The notes beneath the pieces are model-generated. The model did no database searches and was not told where the DNA came from. It saw nothing but the letters and a program-made list of their open reading frames with translations. From Muricauda sp. SCSIO 65647 (GTDB lineage Bacteria > Bacteroidota > Bacteroidia > Flavobacteriales > Flavobacteriaceae): a DNA stretch of 64,000 nucleotides. The stretch lies in contig NZ_CP091037.1 of assembly GCF_021534965.1 (NCBI RefSeq), positions 310,001 to 374,000 on the forward strand. The letters run 5' to 3'. This document shows, piece after piece, positions 7,478 to 17,081 of the stretch (positions are counted from its first letter, which is position 1; each line of letters begins with the position of its first letter). The position numbers and the translations under genes were made by a program.

Positions 7478-8755
7478 ATGGCAGAAATCCAAAAAGACAA
7501 ACGGGCATGGGCATGGGTACCGCTATTGTATTTCACACAAGGGCTTCCATACGTTATCGTGGTCACCGTATCGGTCATTATGTACAAAAAACTGGGCATC
7601 AGCAATGCCGACATCGGATTGTACACCAGTTGGCTGTATCTGCCATGGGTCTTAAAACCGCTTTGGAGTCCGTTTGTAGATTTAAAGAGCACCAAGCGCA
7701 ATTGGTTCTTGGTCATGCAACTGTTGATCTCCATCGCACTTTTAGGGGTGGGCCTGACCTTGCCAACCAATATTTTCTTCATCACCACTTTGGCCTGTTT
7801 TTGGATGGCCGCTTTTGCCTCGGCAACCAATGACATTGCTTCGGACGGATATTATATGATCGGCCTGACCGAAAAAAAACAATCGTTTTTTGTGGGCATC
7901 CGCAGCACTTTTTACCGTTTGGCCATGGTCACTGGTGAGGGGCTCATCGTCATCTTGGCAGGCTTCCTCGAAAACCACTATGGCGACAACGCCAAGGCTT
8001 GGAGTGTAACCATGACCGCTACGGCCTTTCTGATGTTGGCCTTGACGGTTTCCAACTTTTTTGCCACTCCGAAATATGAATCTTCGGCCAATATTACCCT
8101 CGAAAAACCAAAAGGATTTCTTGAAGTGTTCGTTTCCTTTTTCAAGAAACCCAACATTGGCATTGCCTTGGCTTTCATACTCACCTATCGGCTGGGTGAA
8201 TCACAGTTGGTCAAAATGGCCGCTCCTTTTTTGTTAGATCCCCTTGAGAAAGGTGGTCTGGGTTATTCCACAGAACAATTGGGCACCATTTTTGGCACTG
8301 TAGGGGTCATCATGCTCTCGGTAGGTGGAATTCTAGGGGGCATTCTTATCTCACGTGACGGACTTAAAAAATGGATGCTGCCCATGATACTTTCCCTGAA
8401 CGTGCCCAATATACTGTACGCCATTCTGGCCATTACGAAAACCACAAGTATTGTGGCAGTGACCACAACGGTAGTATTTGAGAAATTCGGTTACGGCTTT
8501 GGCTTTGCCGCTTTTCTGATGTACCTCATCTATATTGCCGAGGGTAAATCAAAAACATCACATTATGCCATTGCCACAGGTTTTATGGCCCTGGGCATGA
8601 TGTTACCGGGCATGTTAAGTGGTTTCATGCAAGAATGGCTGGGCTATAGTGGTTTCTTTGTCTGGGTGGTTATTGCCGCACTGCCTGCACTGCTGTTGTT
8701 GCCCTTTTTAAAATATCCGGCAGATTACGGTAAAAAGGGAAACAGCGATGACTAG
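7478..8755 (+). CDS. ampG: AmpG-like MFS permease, probable muropeptide importer
   Basis: 425 aa with about 12 hydrophobic segments. The N-terminal stretch YFTQGLPYVIVVTVSVIMYK, the motif LYTSWLYLPWVLKPLWSP near residue 50 and ATNDIASDGYYM near 118 are characteristic of the AmpG branch of the major facilitator superfamily. AmpG brings GlcNAc-anhydroMurNAc peptides across the inner membrane. The nagZ-like gene starts 8 nt before this gene ends, so import and cleavage are co-translated. The specificity (anhydro-muropeptide versus other GlcNAc disaccharide) is inferred from neighbours nagZ, anmK and murQ. Confidence 0.88.
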   Translation: MAEIQKDKRAWAWVPLLYFTQGLPYVIVVTVSVIMYKKLGISNADIGLYTSWLYLPWVLKPLWSPFVDLKSTKRNWFLVMQLLISIALLGVGLTLPTNIFFITTLACFWMAAFASATNDIASDGYYMIGLTEKKQSFFVGIRSTFYRLAMVTGEGLIVILAGFLENHYGDNAKAWSVTMTATAFLMLALTVSNFFATPKYESSANITLEKPKGFLEVFVSFFKKPNIGIALAFILTYRLGESQLVKMAAPFLLDPLEKGGLGYSTEQLGTIFGTVGVIMLSVGGILGGILISRDGLKKWMLPMILSLNVPNILYAILAITKTTSIVAVTTTVVFEKFGYGFGFAAFLMYLIYIAEGKSKTSHYAIATGFMALGMMLPGMLSGFMQEWLGYSGFFVWVVIAALPALLLLPFLKYPADYGKKGNSDD

Positions 8756-10283
8756 ACCGTTACCCTATTTCGAAGTATCACAACGACTTTCCATAAAAGA
8801 AAAAGTAGGACAATTGTTCATGCCCGCCGCCTTTATCAATGATAGCGAAGAAGAAGTGCTTCGACTTGAAAAATTGATTTCAGAGCATCATATCGGAAGC
8901 ATCTGCTTTTTTCATAGTCGTGCGAGTGCTGCGACCAATTTTGAGGGCAAGAAAGAAGTAATCCACAACAAAAACAGTTTCGGCCGACTCAAAGAACTCA
9001 TCAAACGGTATCGGGCAGCTGCCAAATACCCATTGTTGATCGCCATCGATGCAGAATGGGGTTTGGCCATGCGTATTGAAAATACACCGCAATATCCCTA
9101 CGCCATTACCTTGGGCGCCATGCAAAATCAGGCAGAACTCGTATTCGAGGTCGGTAAACAGATTGGCCTTGATTGTCGAAAGGCAGGCATTCATTGGAAT
9201 CTTTCCCCTGTGGTCGATATCAATTTGAACCCTGAAAATCCGGTGATCGGGTATCGGTCTTTTGGCGATGACAAAAAACAAGTGATCGAATATGCCAGGG
9301 CATACATAGAAGGTATGTACAGTATGGATGTTTTGAATTCGATCAAACACTTTCCAGGCCATGGCGATACCGCAGTAGATTCACATTTAGGGCTTCCCAC
9401 CATCGAGAAAAGTGAACCAGAACTGCTACAAAACGAATTGTATCCTTTCACAGAACTGATGAAAAAGAACATAGATTCTGTGATGGTCGGGCATTTGGCG
9501 GTACCTGCATTGAGTCATGGCAAAGCTGAATCGGCTTCCGTTTCCAAAGCGATCATTACCGACTTTTTAAGGGAAAAATTGGGTTGGAGCGGATTGATCA
9601 TTTCCGATGCGCTAAACATGCACGCGGTCTCAAAAAAGTTCGATAGAAAGGGAACAGTGGAATGTGCCGCCTTTGAAGCCGGAAACGATGTGCTCTGCTT
9701 TGCAGATCATGTTGAAGAAGGAATCCGTAACATTTTGGAAAAAGGAAAGACAGCACAAATCGAAAAAAGTTTTGAACGCTTATGGAAACTTAAAGAAAGG
9801 GCTCTTTCAAGTGAATTGGTAGATGGTCACCTACAGCAAGACGAAGAATTGATGCAAAACCTGGCCAAAGAAAGCCTCTCGTTGCTGAAGGGAACCTTTT
9901 CTGAACTTGAAGAATTCAGGAACAATGGCTTTGAATACTTACAGATAGGCAAGCAGAACGGGTTGTTTTCAGAATTGCTTTCCAATCGTACAAACAACGG
10001 CCCAAACACGCTTTTGGGCATCTTCCCCAAGCAGGTAAAACCCAAAGACAATTTTGGTCTTACAGACACAGAGTTGCAATTGATCGGCCAAACGCTCAAA
10101 GAAAAAAATACGGTGCTCTATCTTTTTGGCAATCCGTTTGTGCTGAACCTCATCGATTGGCAGCAAGCTAAAACGGTAGTGGTGGCCTATCAAGATTTTA
10201 GGTCATTTCAAGAAAACGCGGCAAACCATTTCATGGGCAAGATCGAGGCGAAGGGAAAGCTTCCAGTAACCCTAAAATCATAG
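8748..10283 (+). CDS. nagZ: GH3 beta-N-acetylglucosaminidase, NagZ-like
   Basis: 511 aa, longer than the ~340 aa of E. coli NagZ because of a C-terminal extension after residue ~360. No signal peptide is seen, so it is cytoplasmic. It carries the GH3 loop KHFPGHGDTAVDSH near residue 199, whose Asp-His pair is the acid/base dyad of NagZ enzymes, and the nucleophile Asp in ISDALNM near 286. The expected reaction is removal of GlcNAc from GlcNAc-anhydroMurNAc (peptides) delivered by AmpG, giving anhydroMurNAc for AnmK, encoded 2 nt downstream. The extension resembles the second domain of larger GH3 enzymes but lacks a recognisable catalytic signature. Confidence 0.9.
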   Translation: MTRPLPYFEVSQRLSIKEKVGQLFMPAAFINDSEEEVLRLEKLISEHHIGSICFFHSRASAATNFEGKKEVIHNKNSFGRLKELIKRYRAAAKYPLLIAIDAEWGLAMRIENTPQYPYAITLGAMQNQAELVFEVGKQIGLDCRKAGIHWNLSPVVDINLNPENPVIGYRSFGDDKKQVIEYARAYIEGMYSMDVLNSIKHFPGHGDTAVDSHLGLPTIEKSEPELLQNELYPFTELMKKNIDSVMVGHLAVPALSHGKAESASVSKAIITDFLREKLGWSGLIISDALNMHAVSKKFDRKGTVECAAFEAGNDVLCFADHVEEGIRNILEKGKTAQIEKSFERLWKLKERALSSELVDGHLQQDEELMQNLAKESLSLLKGTFSELEEFRNNGFEYLQIGKQNGLFSELLSNRTNNGPNTLLGIFPKQVKPKDNFGLTDTELQLIGQTLKEKNTVLYLFGNPFVLNLIDWQQAKTVVVAYQDFRSFQENAANHFMGKIEAKGKLPVTLKS

Positions 10284-10285
10284 GC

Positions 10286-11365
10286 ATGGGCAAAATGTAC
10301 AAGGTATTGGGCATGATGTCGGGCACATCGCTTGATGGACTCGATCTGGCGCACTGCCACATCTGGAATGAAAATGAGGCCTGGCACTTTGAGCTCAATG
10401 AATGTGAGGCTATTGGCTATGACTCAACACTATATGATAAGCTAAAGAATGCCATATACCTACCCGAAGAAGAACATGCCGAACTACATTTACAGTATGG
10501 CGATTGGTTGGGCCGGCAGGCCAAATTATTCCTTGAAAAATATGGGTTGACCATCGATTTCATAGCCAGCCACGGCCATACCTCACATCACAGGCCAGAG
10601 GAGGGCATCACCTTTCAATTGGGCGATGGGCAACAACTGGCCAATACCTCTGGTGAAAAAGTAGTTTGTGATTTTCGTTCTTTGGATGTGAAATTGGGCG
10701 GACAGGGCGCGCCATTGGCGCCCATTGGCGATGAACTGCTCTTATCTGAATATGACCTTTGTCTGAATTTGGGTGGAATCAGCAACATTTCCTTTAGAAA
10801 GCATAGCGAACGTTTTGCCTATGACATTGGTATGGCCAATATGCCCTTGAACCATCTCACAGAGAAAATTGGGGTGAAATACGATAAAGGCGGTAAACTC
10901 GCTGCAACAGGTGCTGTCATTTCTGGGTTGTTGAACGCATTGAACTCACTTGAATATTACCAGCTTCCCTATCCTAAATCTACGGGTTACGAATGGTTTA
11001 CAGAAAAAGTAGTGCCCCTTATCGACCAAACAGATGCTTCAACGGCAGATTTGCTGCATACCGTGATCCATCATAATTGTGAGCAAATCGCCTTGGCCAT
11101 AAAAGAAGAAGAACTGAACCACAACAATATGCTGGTCACCGGCGGTGGGGCACTGAACGATTTCTTCGTAGAAACCCTGCAACAAAAGTTAGGTGAAGAT
11201 TGTGAGGTCCATATTCCAACAAAAAAAATAATCGAATACAAAGAGGCACTGGTCTTTGCCTTAATGGGTGTACTACGAATTGAAAACCACATCAATGTGC
11301 TCAGTTCGGTCACAGGGGCCAAAAAAGATTCGTGCAGCGGAGAAATCTTCTACCCTACCCCTTAG
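10286..11365 (+). CDS. anmK: 1,6-anhydro-N-acetylmuramic acid kinase
   Basis: 359 aa, normal for AnmK. The start motif LGMMSGTSLDGLDLAH (ATP-binding) and GGQGAPLAPIGDELL (catalytic Asp) are diagnostic, with VTGGGALNDF near residue 283 as the second nucleotide-binding element. AnmK opens the anhydro ring and phosphorylates to MurNAc-6-P, the substrate of MurQ encoded at the other end of this locus. The gene follows nagZ by 2 nt and ends only 4 nt from a convergent MFS gene, with no obvious terminator between them. A second ATG four codons in (MYKVLG) could also serve as start. Confidence 0.95.
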   Translation: MGKMYKVLGMMSGTSLDGLDLAHCHIWNENEAWHFELNECEAIGYDSTLYDKLKNAIYLPEEEHAELHLQYGDWLGRQAKLFLEKYGLTIDFIASHGHTSHHRPEEGITFQLGDGQQLANTSGEKVVCDFRSLDVKLGGQGAPLAPIGDELLLSEYDLCLNLGGISNISFRKHSERFAYDIGMANMPLNHLTEKIGVKYDKGGKLAATGAVISGLLNALNSLEYYQLPYPKSTGYEWFTEKVVPLIDQTDASTADLLHTVIHHNCEQIALAIKEEELNHNNMLVTGGGALNDFFVETLQQKLGEDCEVHIPTKKIIEYKEALVFALMGVLRIENHINVLSSVTGAKKDSCSGEIFYPTP

Positions 11366-11369
11366 TATT

Positions 11370-12599
11370 TCAAACGGTTACCACTCTTTTTTTTCTACGG
11401 GAAATCAGAATAATACCCGCTGAAAGAAATCCACAAATCGCAAGGCCGACAAACAATGGCAGAGCAGTATCTTCTAAATATGAGCCTATCCACGAAGCGA
11501 TCGGCACCGAAATTATTGTTGAGATAAAACCGTTGATGGCCGCGCCAATGCCGGCAATATGCCCGATGGGTTCCATGGCGATCGATCGAAAGTTGCCCCA
11601 CATAAAGCCCAAACAGAAAAATTGAAAGAACAAAAAAGCCACCAGAATCATGACGTTAGGATTGGGAGTATTCCAAAACAACAATACATAGAGCAAGGCT
11701 ATGCAACTAAACGCCAAAGTGGCCGCAAAAGAAAGGTTTCGCATACCAAACCGCAGTACCATGGTACCATTCGTGAAGGTTGAAGTACCGATTGAAATCG
11801 CCAATGCGGCAAACAAATAGGGAAAAGCATCCCGCAGACCATATTGGTCTTCAAAGATATGTTGTGCCGAACTCAAGTACACCAAAAAAGAACCCGTGAC
11901 CAACCCTGAAATAAGGGTAAAGGCCACAGTTTCTGAATACCTGAACATCTCTTGGGCACCTTCAATAAAACTGCTAAGTGAAAACTTGATCTTGTATTCT
12001 GGCTTTAGCGTCTCGACTTGCCGTTTCCAGAACCAAATCCAAAGCAAAGCGGCCAGCACAAGATGGATATAAAAAATAGTCTGCCAATTGAAGTTATCTA
12101 AAATCACCTTGCCCAAGGCAGGTGCCACAACAGGTACCAAAATGAAGAACGCAGTGACAAAAGACATGACCCTGGCCATATAATCTCCCTTATACATATC
12201 CCTAATGATGGAAATGGCAATGGTTCTGTGCGATGAAAGCCCTATGCCCTGTAAAATTCTGCCCATTACCATGACCTCAAGGTTTGGGGCCAACAAACAA
12301 ATGAAGCTGGCGATGCCAAATACCACAAACCCGGCATAGACCATAGGTTTTCGCCCATACTGGTCTGATAAGGGCCCAAAGAAGAGTTGGCCCAGACCAA
12401 GGCCCAAGAAAATCATGGTGACGAACAACTGGCTGTCTTTGGGATTGGTGTTTCCAATGGTTTCACCGATATTGGGTATTGCGGGCAAAAGCATATCAAT
12501 GGCCAATGCCACAATAGACATCAACGATGCCATTAACGCTATAAACTCAAAGTTGGGCTTATCGGCTGACAAGGTAGGTTTGTCCTGAAAATTTTGCAT
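11370..12599 (-). CDS. Bcr/CflA-type MFS multidrug efflux transporter
   Basis: 409 aa, about 12 transmembrane helices. Conserved drug:H+ antiporter features are visible: DMLLPAIPNIGETIG in helix 1, the loop motif GPLSDQYGRKPMVYAG between helices 2 and 3, and ILQGIGLSSHRTIAISIIRDMY in helix 4. It probably exports hydrophobic compounds from the cytoplasm; the substrate cannot be predicted. It converges on anmK and so is not part of that operon. A TACTTTTG -7 box sits 4 nt before the ATG, predicting a leaderless transcript. Confidence 0.85.
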   Translation of the reverse strand: MQNFQDKPTLSADKPNFEFIALMASLMSIVALAIDMLLPAIPNIGETIGNTNPKDSQLFVTMIFLGLGLGQLFFGPLSDQYGRKPMVYAGFVVFGIASFICLLAPNLEVMVMGRILQGIGLSSHRTIAISIIRDMYKGDYMARVMSFVTAFFILVPVVAPALGKVILDNFNWQTIFYIHLVLAALLWIWFWKRQVETLKPEYKIKFSLSSFIEGAQEMFRYSETVAFTLISGLVTGSFLVYLSSAQHIFEDQYGLRDAFPYLFAALAISIGTSTFTNGTMVLRFGMRNLSFAATLAFSCIALLYVLLFWNTPNPNVMILVAFLFFQFFCLGFMWGNFRSIAMEPIGHIAGIGAAINGFISTIISVPIASWIGSYLEDTALPLFVGLAICGFLSAGIILISRRKKRVVTV

Positions 12600-12603
12600 A
12601 GCG

Positions 12604-12611
12604 CAAAAGTA
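12604..12611 (-). promoter_or_regulatory. -7 box touching the MFS start codon
   Basis: The minus strand reads TACTTTTG followed by four bases and then the ATG at 12599. In Bacteroidota transcription begins a few bases after this box, so the mRNA would start at or near the A of the ATG. No -33 element was found at 17-23 bp. Confidence 0.5.
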
Positions 12612-12706
12612 CAGCTACCCAATGGACTGGTCACTATTTTAGTGTGATAGTTTTGTTAACAGCATATACAATGCTTTCAGGGGCAGTGGATACTGACAAA
12701 AATGTT

Positions 12707-12746
12707 AAAAGACGGAGGGGATCGATATCGCGTCCCTTCCGTCTTT
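12707..12746 (-). terminator. Rho-independent terminator of the carboxylase operon
   Basis: AAAAGACGGAGGG (12707-12719) pairs with CCCTTCCGTCTTT (12734-12746) with one mismatch and a loop of about 14 bases. On the minus strand the stem is followed by a T-rich run (TTTTAACATTTTTG), as expected downstream of the gene ending at 12790. Confidence 0.7.
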
Positions 12747-12771
12747 CGTGAAATTTGAAATGCCTTTGGCT

Positions 12772-12787
12772 GTCTCCTGAAGGAGAC
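12772..12787. other. Short perfect hairpin directly after the carboxylase stop
   Basis: GTCTCC-TGAA-GGAGAC forms a 6-bp perfect stem with a four-base loop two bases beyond the stop of the carboxyltransferase gene. It lacks a T-run, so it may protect the 3' end or pause polymerase rather than terminate. Confidence 0.5.
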
Positions 12788-12789
12788 GA

Positions 12790-14331
12790 TTATAATGGAA
12801 TGTTCCCGTGCTTTTTCCAAGGAGTTTCCACCTCTTTATTTTCAAGCATGGCAAAGGTCTTCAACAGTTTTCTGCGGGTATTCTCCGGTAAGATCACCTC
12901 ATCGACAAAACCGCGTCTGGCCGCTCGATACGGATTCGCAAATTTATCGGCATATTCAGCCTCTTTTTCTTTTAGCTTGGCCTCTGGATCGTCAGCAGCT
13001 GCGATTTCTCGCCTAAAAATGATTTCACTGGCCCCTTTGGCGCCCATTACCGCAATCTCTGCAGTAGGCCATGCATAGTTGAAATCTGCACCGATGTGTT
13101 TTGAGTTCATCACATCATAGGCTCCACCATACGCTTTTCGGGTGATTACCGTCACCCGAGGCACAGTAGCCTCACTTAGGGCGTACAACAGTTTCGCCCC
13201 ATGGTTGATGATACCGTTCCATTCTTGGTCGGTACCGGGCAAGAATCCAGGTACATCGACCAATACCAAAAGTGGAATATTGAATGCATCACAGAACCGT
13301 GTAAAGCGTGCTGCCTTGGTCGAGCTCTTTACACCAAGAACCCCGGCCAAGAACATAGGGTTGTTGGCAATGACACCGATGCTTCGCCCTCCTAGCCTGG
13401 CAAAGCCCACGATGATGTTCTCCGCATAATCTTTATGGATTTCATAAAAAGAATCCTCATCAATGATACCATCGATGACATCATGCATATCATAAGGCTT
13501 GTTGGGATTGTCAGGTACAATGCCCCTCAATTGTTCGCGAATCTCATCTCCCAGCTCATAGTCAAGTTTTTGGGTGGTTTCTTGATTGTTCTGTGGAAGA
13601 TACCCCAAAAGCTTTTTGACATCTTCTAAACAGGCGGCATCGTTAGGTGAGGTCTTATGGGCAACACCAGATTTTGAGGCATGGGTACCGGCTCCGCCCA
13701 ATTCTTCAGAAGTTACTTCTTCATTGGTCACCGTTTTGACCACATTGGGCCCCGTAACGAACATATAACTGGTCTGTTCGACCATAATGATAAAGTCGGT
13801 CATGGCCGGAGAGTATACCGCGCCACCGGCACATGGCCCCATGATCGCCGAAATCTGCGGAATCACTCCCGAGGCCTGTACGTTGCGATAAAAAATATCG
13901 GCATAACCGCCCAACGATTTTACCCCTTCTTGAATACGTGCACCACCTGAGTCGTTCAAACCAATAACAGGCGCACCCACTTTCATGGCCAAATCCATCA
14001 CCTTACAGATTTTTTCGGCATGGGTCTCGGACAAGGCCCCGCCAAAAACGGTAAAGTCTTGTGCATACACATACACCAAACGGCCATTCACTGTACCATA
14101 GCCCGTGACCACACCATCGCCGAAATAGATTTCCTTGTCCATCCCGAAATCAGTGGTACGGTGGGTCACCAAGATACCCATTTCTTCGAATGAGCCTTCA
14201 TCCAACAAGTAATCGATCCGCTCACGGGCCGTCAATTTCTTTTTGGCGTGTTGTTTTTCAATGCGCTTTTCACCACCGCCCAAATGGGCCTCGGTAACTC
14301 TGTCTTGTAACTTCTTTATTTTGGGATCCAT
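12790..14331 (-). CDS. pccB: Acyl-CoA carboxylase carboxyltransferase subunit (propionyl-CoA type)
   Basis: 513 aa, full length for the PccB/AccD5 family. Signatures include [20 protein letters not shown] near residue 31, the acyl-CoA oxyanion region [37 protein letters not shown] near 164, and the C-terminal half [19 protein letters not shown] and [11 protein letters not shown]. It moves carboxylate from biotin to an acyl-CoA, most often propionyl-CoA giving methylmalonyl-CoA. It is the last gene of a three-gene operon with the biotin carboxylase (5-bp gap) and BCCP. Acetyl-CoA as substrate cannot be excluded. Confidence 0.9.
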   Translation of the reverse strand: MDPKIKKLQDRVTEAHLGGGEKRIEKQHAKKKLTARERIDYLLDEGSFEEMGILVTHRTTDFGMDKEIYFGDGVVTGYGTVNGRLVYVYAQDFTVFGGALSETHAEKICKVMDLAMKVGAPVIGLNDSGGARIQEGVKSLGGYADIFYRNVQASGVIPQISAIMGPCAGGAVYSPAMTDFIIMVEQTSYMFVTGPNVVKTVTNEEVTSEELGGAGTHASKSGVAHKTSPNDAACLEDVKKLLGYLPQNNQETTQKLDYELGDEIREQLRGIVPDNPNKPYDMHDVIDGIIDEDSFYEIHKDYAENIIVGFARLGGRSIGVIANNPMFLAGVLGVKSSTKAARFTRFCDAFNIPLLVLVDVPGFLPGTDQEWNGIINHGAKLLYALSEATVPRVTVITRKAYGGAYDVMNSKHIGADFNYAWPTAEIAVMGAKGASEIIFRREIAAADDPEAKLKEKEAEYADKFANPYRAARRGFVDEVILPENTRRKLLKTFAMLENKEVETPWKKHGNIPL

Positions 14332-14336
14332 ATAGT

Positions 14337-15779
14337 TCAGTTTGTCGGAATTCGTAGTTGTTTTCGATCTTCGAAATATTTTTTCAGGGCCATCATTGCC
14401 GCTACTTTGGCATCTTGCTCATTATTTTTTTGGATGGCACTGGGCGAATAGTAATTTTTCACAAAGTGCGTATCAAACTTTCCTGAGCGAAACGCCTCAT
14501 GCTGCATCACAAACGTGCCAAACGGAAGCGTTGTCTGCACGCCCACGACCTCATAGGCCTCAATGGCCTGTAGCATAAGCGAAATGGACTCTTCACGGGT
14601 TTTGCCGTAGGTAACCAATTTGGCCAACATGGGATCGTAGTATATGGGAATGTCCATCCCCTCTTCAAAACCATTATCGACCCGTATGCCCTCGCCCACC
14701 GGTAATCTGTATTTTTCCAATTTACCCACACTGGGCAAGAAATCGTTCAATGGATCTTCAGCATAGACCCGAAGCTCCATGGCATGGCCATTTATTGTAA
14801 GGTCTTCTTGTTTGATGTCCAATTTTTCTCCCCGGGCTACCTTAATCTGCAATTCAACAAGATCTACCCCTGAAATCAATTCTGAAACAGGATGTTCGAC
14901 CTGCAAGCGCGTATTCATTTCCAAGAAGTAGAAATTGAGGTCTGCATCCATCAAAAACTCGACGGTACCGGCCCCGACATAATCACAGGCTTCGGCCACT
15001 TTGGTGGCGGCAACGCCCATTTTGTGACGCAGTTCAGGGGTCAAGACCGATGAGGGTGCCTCTTCGACCACTTTTTGGTGGCGACGTTGTATGCTACACT
15101 CCCGTTCAAAGAAATGCAAGATATTGCCATGGGTATCGGCCATTACCTGAATTTCGATATGGCGGGGAGAGGTGACATATTTTTCAATGAACACCGAACC
15201 ATCACCAAAAGCAGAAGTGGCCTCACTAATGGCACGGGTCATCTGCGATTCGAGGTTTTCTTCACGATCAACGATGCGCATACCCTTTCCGCCACCACCG
15301 GCAGATGCCTTGATCAATACGGGAAACCCTATTTCACGGGCGATCTCGTGGGCCTTGTCGACATCGGTAATGGCCTCATCGATACCGGGCACCATGGGAA
15401 TATCATATTTTTTTACCGCCTCTTTTGCCGCCAATTTGCTTCCCATCACCCGAATGGCGTGCGACTTTGGCCCGATGAACGTGATTCCGTTCTTTTCTAC
15501 CGCCTCGGCAAACTCTGCATTCTCACTGAGAAATCCATAGCCGGGATGTATACCGTCAACACCCAGCTCTTTTGAAATCTCGATGATCTTATCTCCGAGT
15601 AGATATGATTGGTTTGAAGGCGGTGGTCCGATACAGACCGCTTCGTCAGCATATCGAACATGTGGTGCATTTCTATCCGCCTCAGAAAAAACAGCTACGG
15701 TTTTGATGCCCATTTTCTTTGCTGTTCGCATCACCCGTATTGCAATTTCGCCTCTGTTAGCTACTAAAATTTTATCCAT
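14337..15779 (-). CDS. Biotin carboxylase subunit of acyl-CoA carboxylase
   Basis: 480 aa from the ATG at 15779, chosen because it begins [20 protein letters not shown], the usual family start, and avoids overlap with the BCCP gene; an upstream in-frame ATG at 15797 would add six residues. The ATP-grasp domain has the glycine loop [14 protein letters not shown], followed by the catalytic segment [17 protein letters not shown] and [14 protein letters not shown]. It carboxylates the biotin on the partner carrier using ATP and bicarbonate. It lies between the BCCP and carboxyltransferase genes, so the operon encodes a complete enzyme. Confidence 0.93.
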   Translation of the reverse strand: MDKILVANRGEIAIRVMRTAKKMGIKTVAVFSEADRNAPHVRYADEAVCIGPPPSNQSYLLGDKIIEISKELGVDGIHPGYGFLSENAEFAEAVEKNGITFIGPKSHAIRVMGSKLAAKEAVKKYDIPMVPGIDEAITDVDKAHEIAREIGFPVLIKASAGGGGKGMRIVDREENLESQMTRAISEATSAFGDGSVFIEKYVTSPRHIEIQVMADTHGNILHFFERECSIQRRHQKVVEEAPSSVLTPELRHKMGVAATKVAEACDYVGAGTVEFLMDADLNFYFLEMNTRLQVEHPVSELISGVDLVELQIKVARGEKLDIKQEDLTINGHAMELRVYAEDPLNDFLPSVGKLEKYRLPVGEGIRVDNGFEEGMDIPIYYDPMLAKLVTYGKTREESISLMLQAIEAYEVVGVQTTLPFGTFVMQHEAFRSGKFDTHFVKNYYSPSAIQKNNEQDAKVAAMMALKKYFEDRKQLRIPTN

Positions 15780-15786
15780 AATGGCA

Positions 15787-16275
15787 TTATTCTTCAAAAG
15801 TGATCAATATGTGTTTTTTCTCTACTGCCTGCCCTTTTTTGACCGTTATTTTCTTAATGGTTCCATCACGGGGCGATGTAATGACATTTTCCATCTTCAT
15901 GGCCTCCAAAATCAGCAAGTTGTCGCCCTCTTTGACCTCTTCACCCTCTTTTGCTGAAATTTCCAAGATCAGTCCGGGCATGGGAGCCTCGATATTGGCG
16001 ACCCGATTACCGGCATTTAGGGCAAAGCCCATGTCTTTGATAAGGGCATTTAACGGGGTTTCGACCGTAACGTTGTAGCTACTGCCGTTGACCCTTATGC
16101 CATAATTTTTGGTGTCGAAATCTTCTGATTCAATTGTGAGGTGGTACGATTGGTTCTGATGGAGCAAGTGGTACGTTCGGTCACCTGTTTTGGCCATATC
16201 GAGTTCAGAAAGGTCACTCTCTGAAAGTTCAAACTCGTATTGGCCATTGACCTTGAGCATGTGTGGTTTTCCCAT
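15787..16275 (-). CDS. Biotin carboxyl carrier subunit of acyl-CoA carboxylase
   Basis: 162 aa. The C-terminal biotinyl domain (about 90-162) has the canonical LEAMKMEN motif with Lys127 as the biotinylation site, preceded by IEAPMPGLILEI. The N-terminal half is a beta-rich segment that probably docks to the carboxylase. The gene opens the minus-strand operon and its stop lies 7 bp before the biotin carboxylase ATG. Upstream, a weak TATATTTA sequence may be the -7 box, but it departs from consensus. Confidence 0.92.
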   Translation of the reverse strand: MGKPHMLKVNGQYEFELSESDLSELDMAKTGDRTYHLLHQNQSYHLTIESEDFDTKNYGIRVNGSSYNVTVETPLNALIKDMGFALNAGNRVANIEAPMPGLILEISAKEGEEVKEGDNLLILEAMKMENVITSPRDGTIKKITVKKGQAVEKKHILITFEE

Positions 16276-16446
16276 AAAATCAGTTTAAAATGTAGACGCT
16301 TAAATATACAATCATAAAACGAGGCGTAAAACTACATAGGCCATATTCACCATAATATGAATTCTGTCATGTTTTAGGAAAAGAATTTATAATACCTATG
16401 CATCGTAATATAGAAAGAGTTTCAAAGTAAGCTACCAGCATTTTGT

Positions 16447-16454
16447 TACTTTTG
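16447..16454 (+). promoter_or_regulatory. -7 box of udk
   Basis: TACTTTTG matches TAnnTTTG and ends 16 nt before the udk ATG, giving a leader of roughly 10 nt. No clear -33 element was seen. Confidence 0.5.
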
Positions 16455-16470
16455 GGTTAAATTTTCAGCT

Positions 16471-17079
16471 ATGCTCGTTATTGGCATTGCCGGAGGAACC
16501 GGATGCGGCAAAACCACAGTGGTCAAGCAGATTGTAGATGAGCTGCCCGAGAACCAAGTGGTAGTCATCTCGCAAGATTCGTATTACAAAGATCTTTCGC
16601 ACCTTACCAAGGAAGAACGTGGGCAAGTAAACTTTGACCACCCGAATTCCATTGATTTTGATTTGCTCATCGAGCATCTTACAGCGCTGAAAAAAGGAAA
16701 TGTGGTCGAAATTCCGGTATATTCTTTTGTCGAGGAGACCCGATTGCATGAAACCGTTGCCACCAGGCCCAAAGAAGTTGTTATCGTTGAAGGTATCTTG
16801 GTGCTGGGCAATCCCAAATTAAGGGAAATGTTCGATATCAAGATTTATGTACACGCCGATTCTGATGAGCGTTTGATCAGAAGGTTGCAGCGTGACATCA
16901 AAGAGAGGGGGCATGATTTAGAGAAAGTTTTGCACCGCTATCAGACTGCTGTAAAGCCCATGCATAACGAGTTCATAGAGCCCACAAAAGAATTTGCCGA
17001 TCTCATCATACCGAACAACCATTACAATACGGTCGCGGTCGATATGGTACGCACCATCATCAACAATAAATTGGCTTGA
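16471..17079 (+). CDS. udk: Uridine kinase
   Basis: 202 aa, standard length. The P-loop IAGGTGCGKTTVVKQIV sits at residues 6-22, with SQDSYYKDLSHL near 32, FDHPNSIDFD near 54 and VIVEGILVL near 106 (Walker B-like). It phosphorylates uridine and cytidine to UMP and CMP in pyrimidine salvage. It is followed by a DivIC/FtsB-like gene starting 2 nt after its stop and then the small mutase subunit, an order commonly seen in flavobacteria. Confidence 0.95.
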   Translation: MLVIGIAGGTGCGKTTVVKQIVDELPENQVVVISQDSYYKDLSHLTKEERGQVNFDHPNSIDFDLLIEHLTALKKGNVVEIPVYSFVEETRLHETVATRPKEVVIVEGILVLGNPKLREMFDIKIYVHADSDERLIRRLQRDIKERGHDLEKVLHRYQTAVKPMHNEFIEPTKEFADLIIPNNHYNTVAVDMVRTIINNKLA

Positions 17080-17081
17080 TC

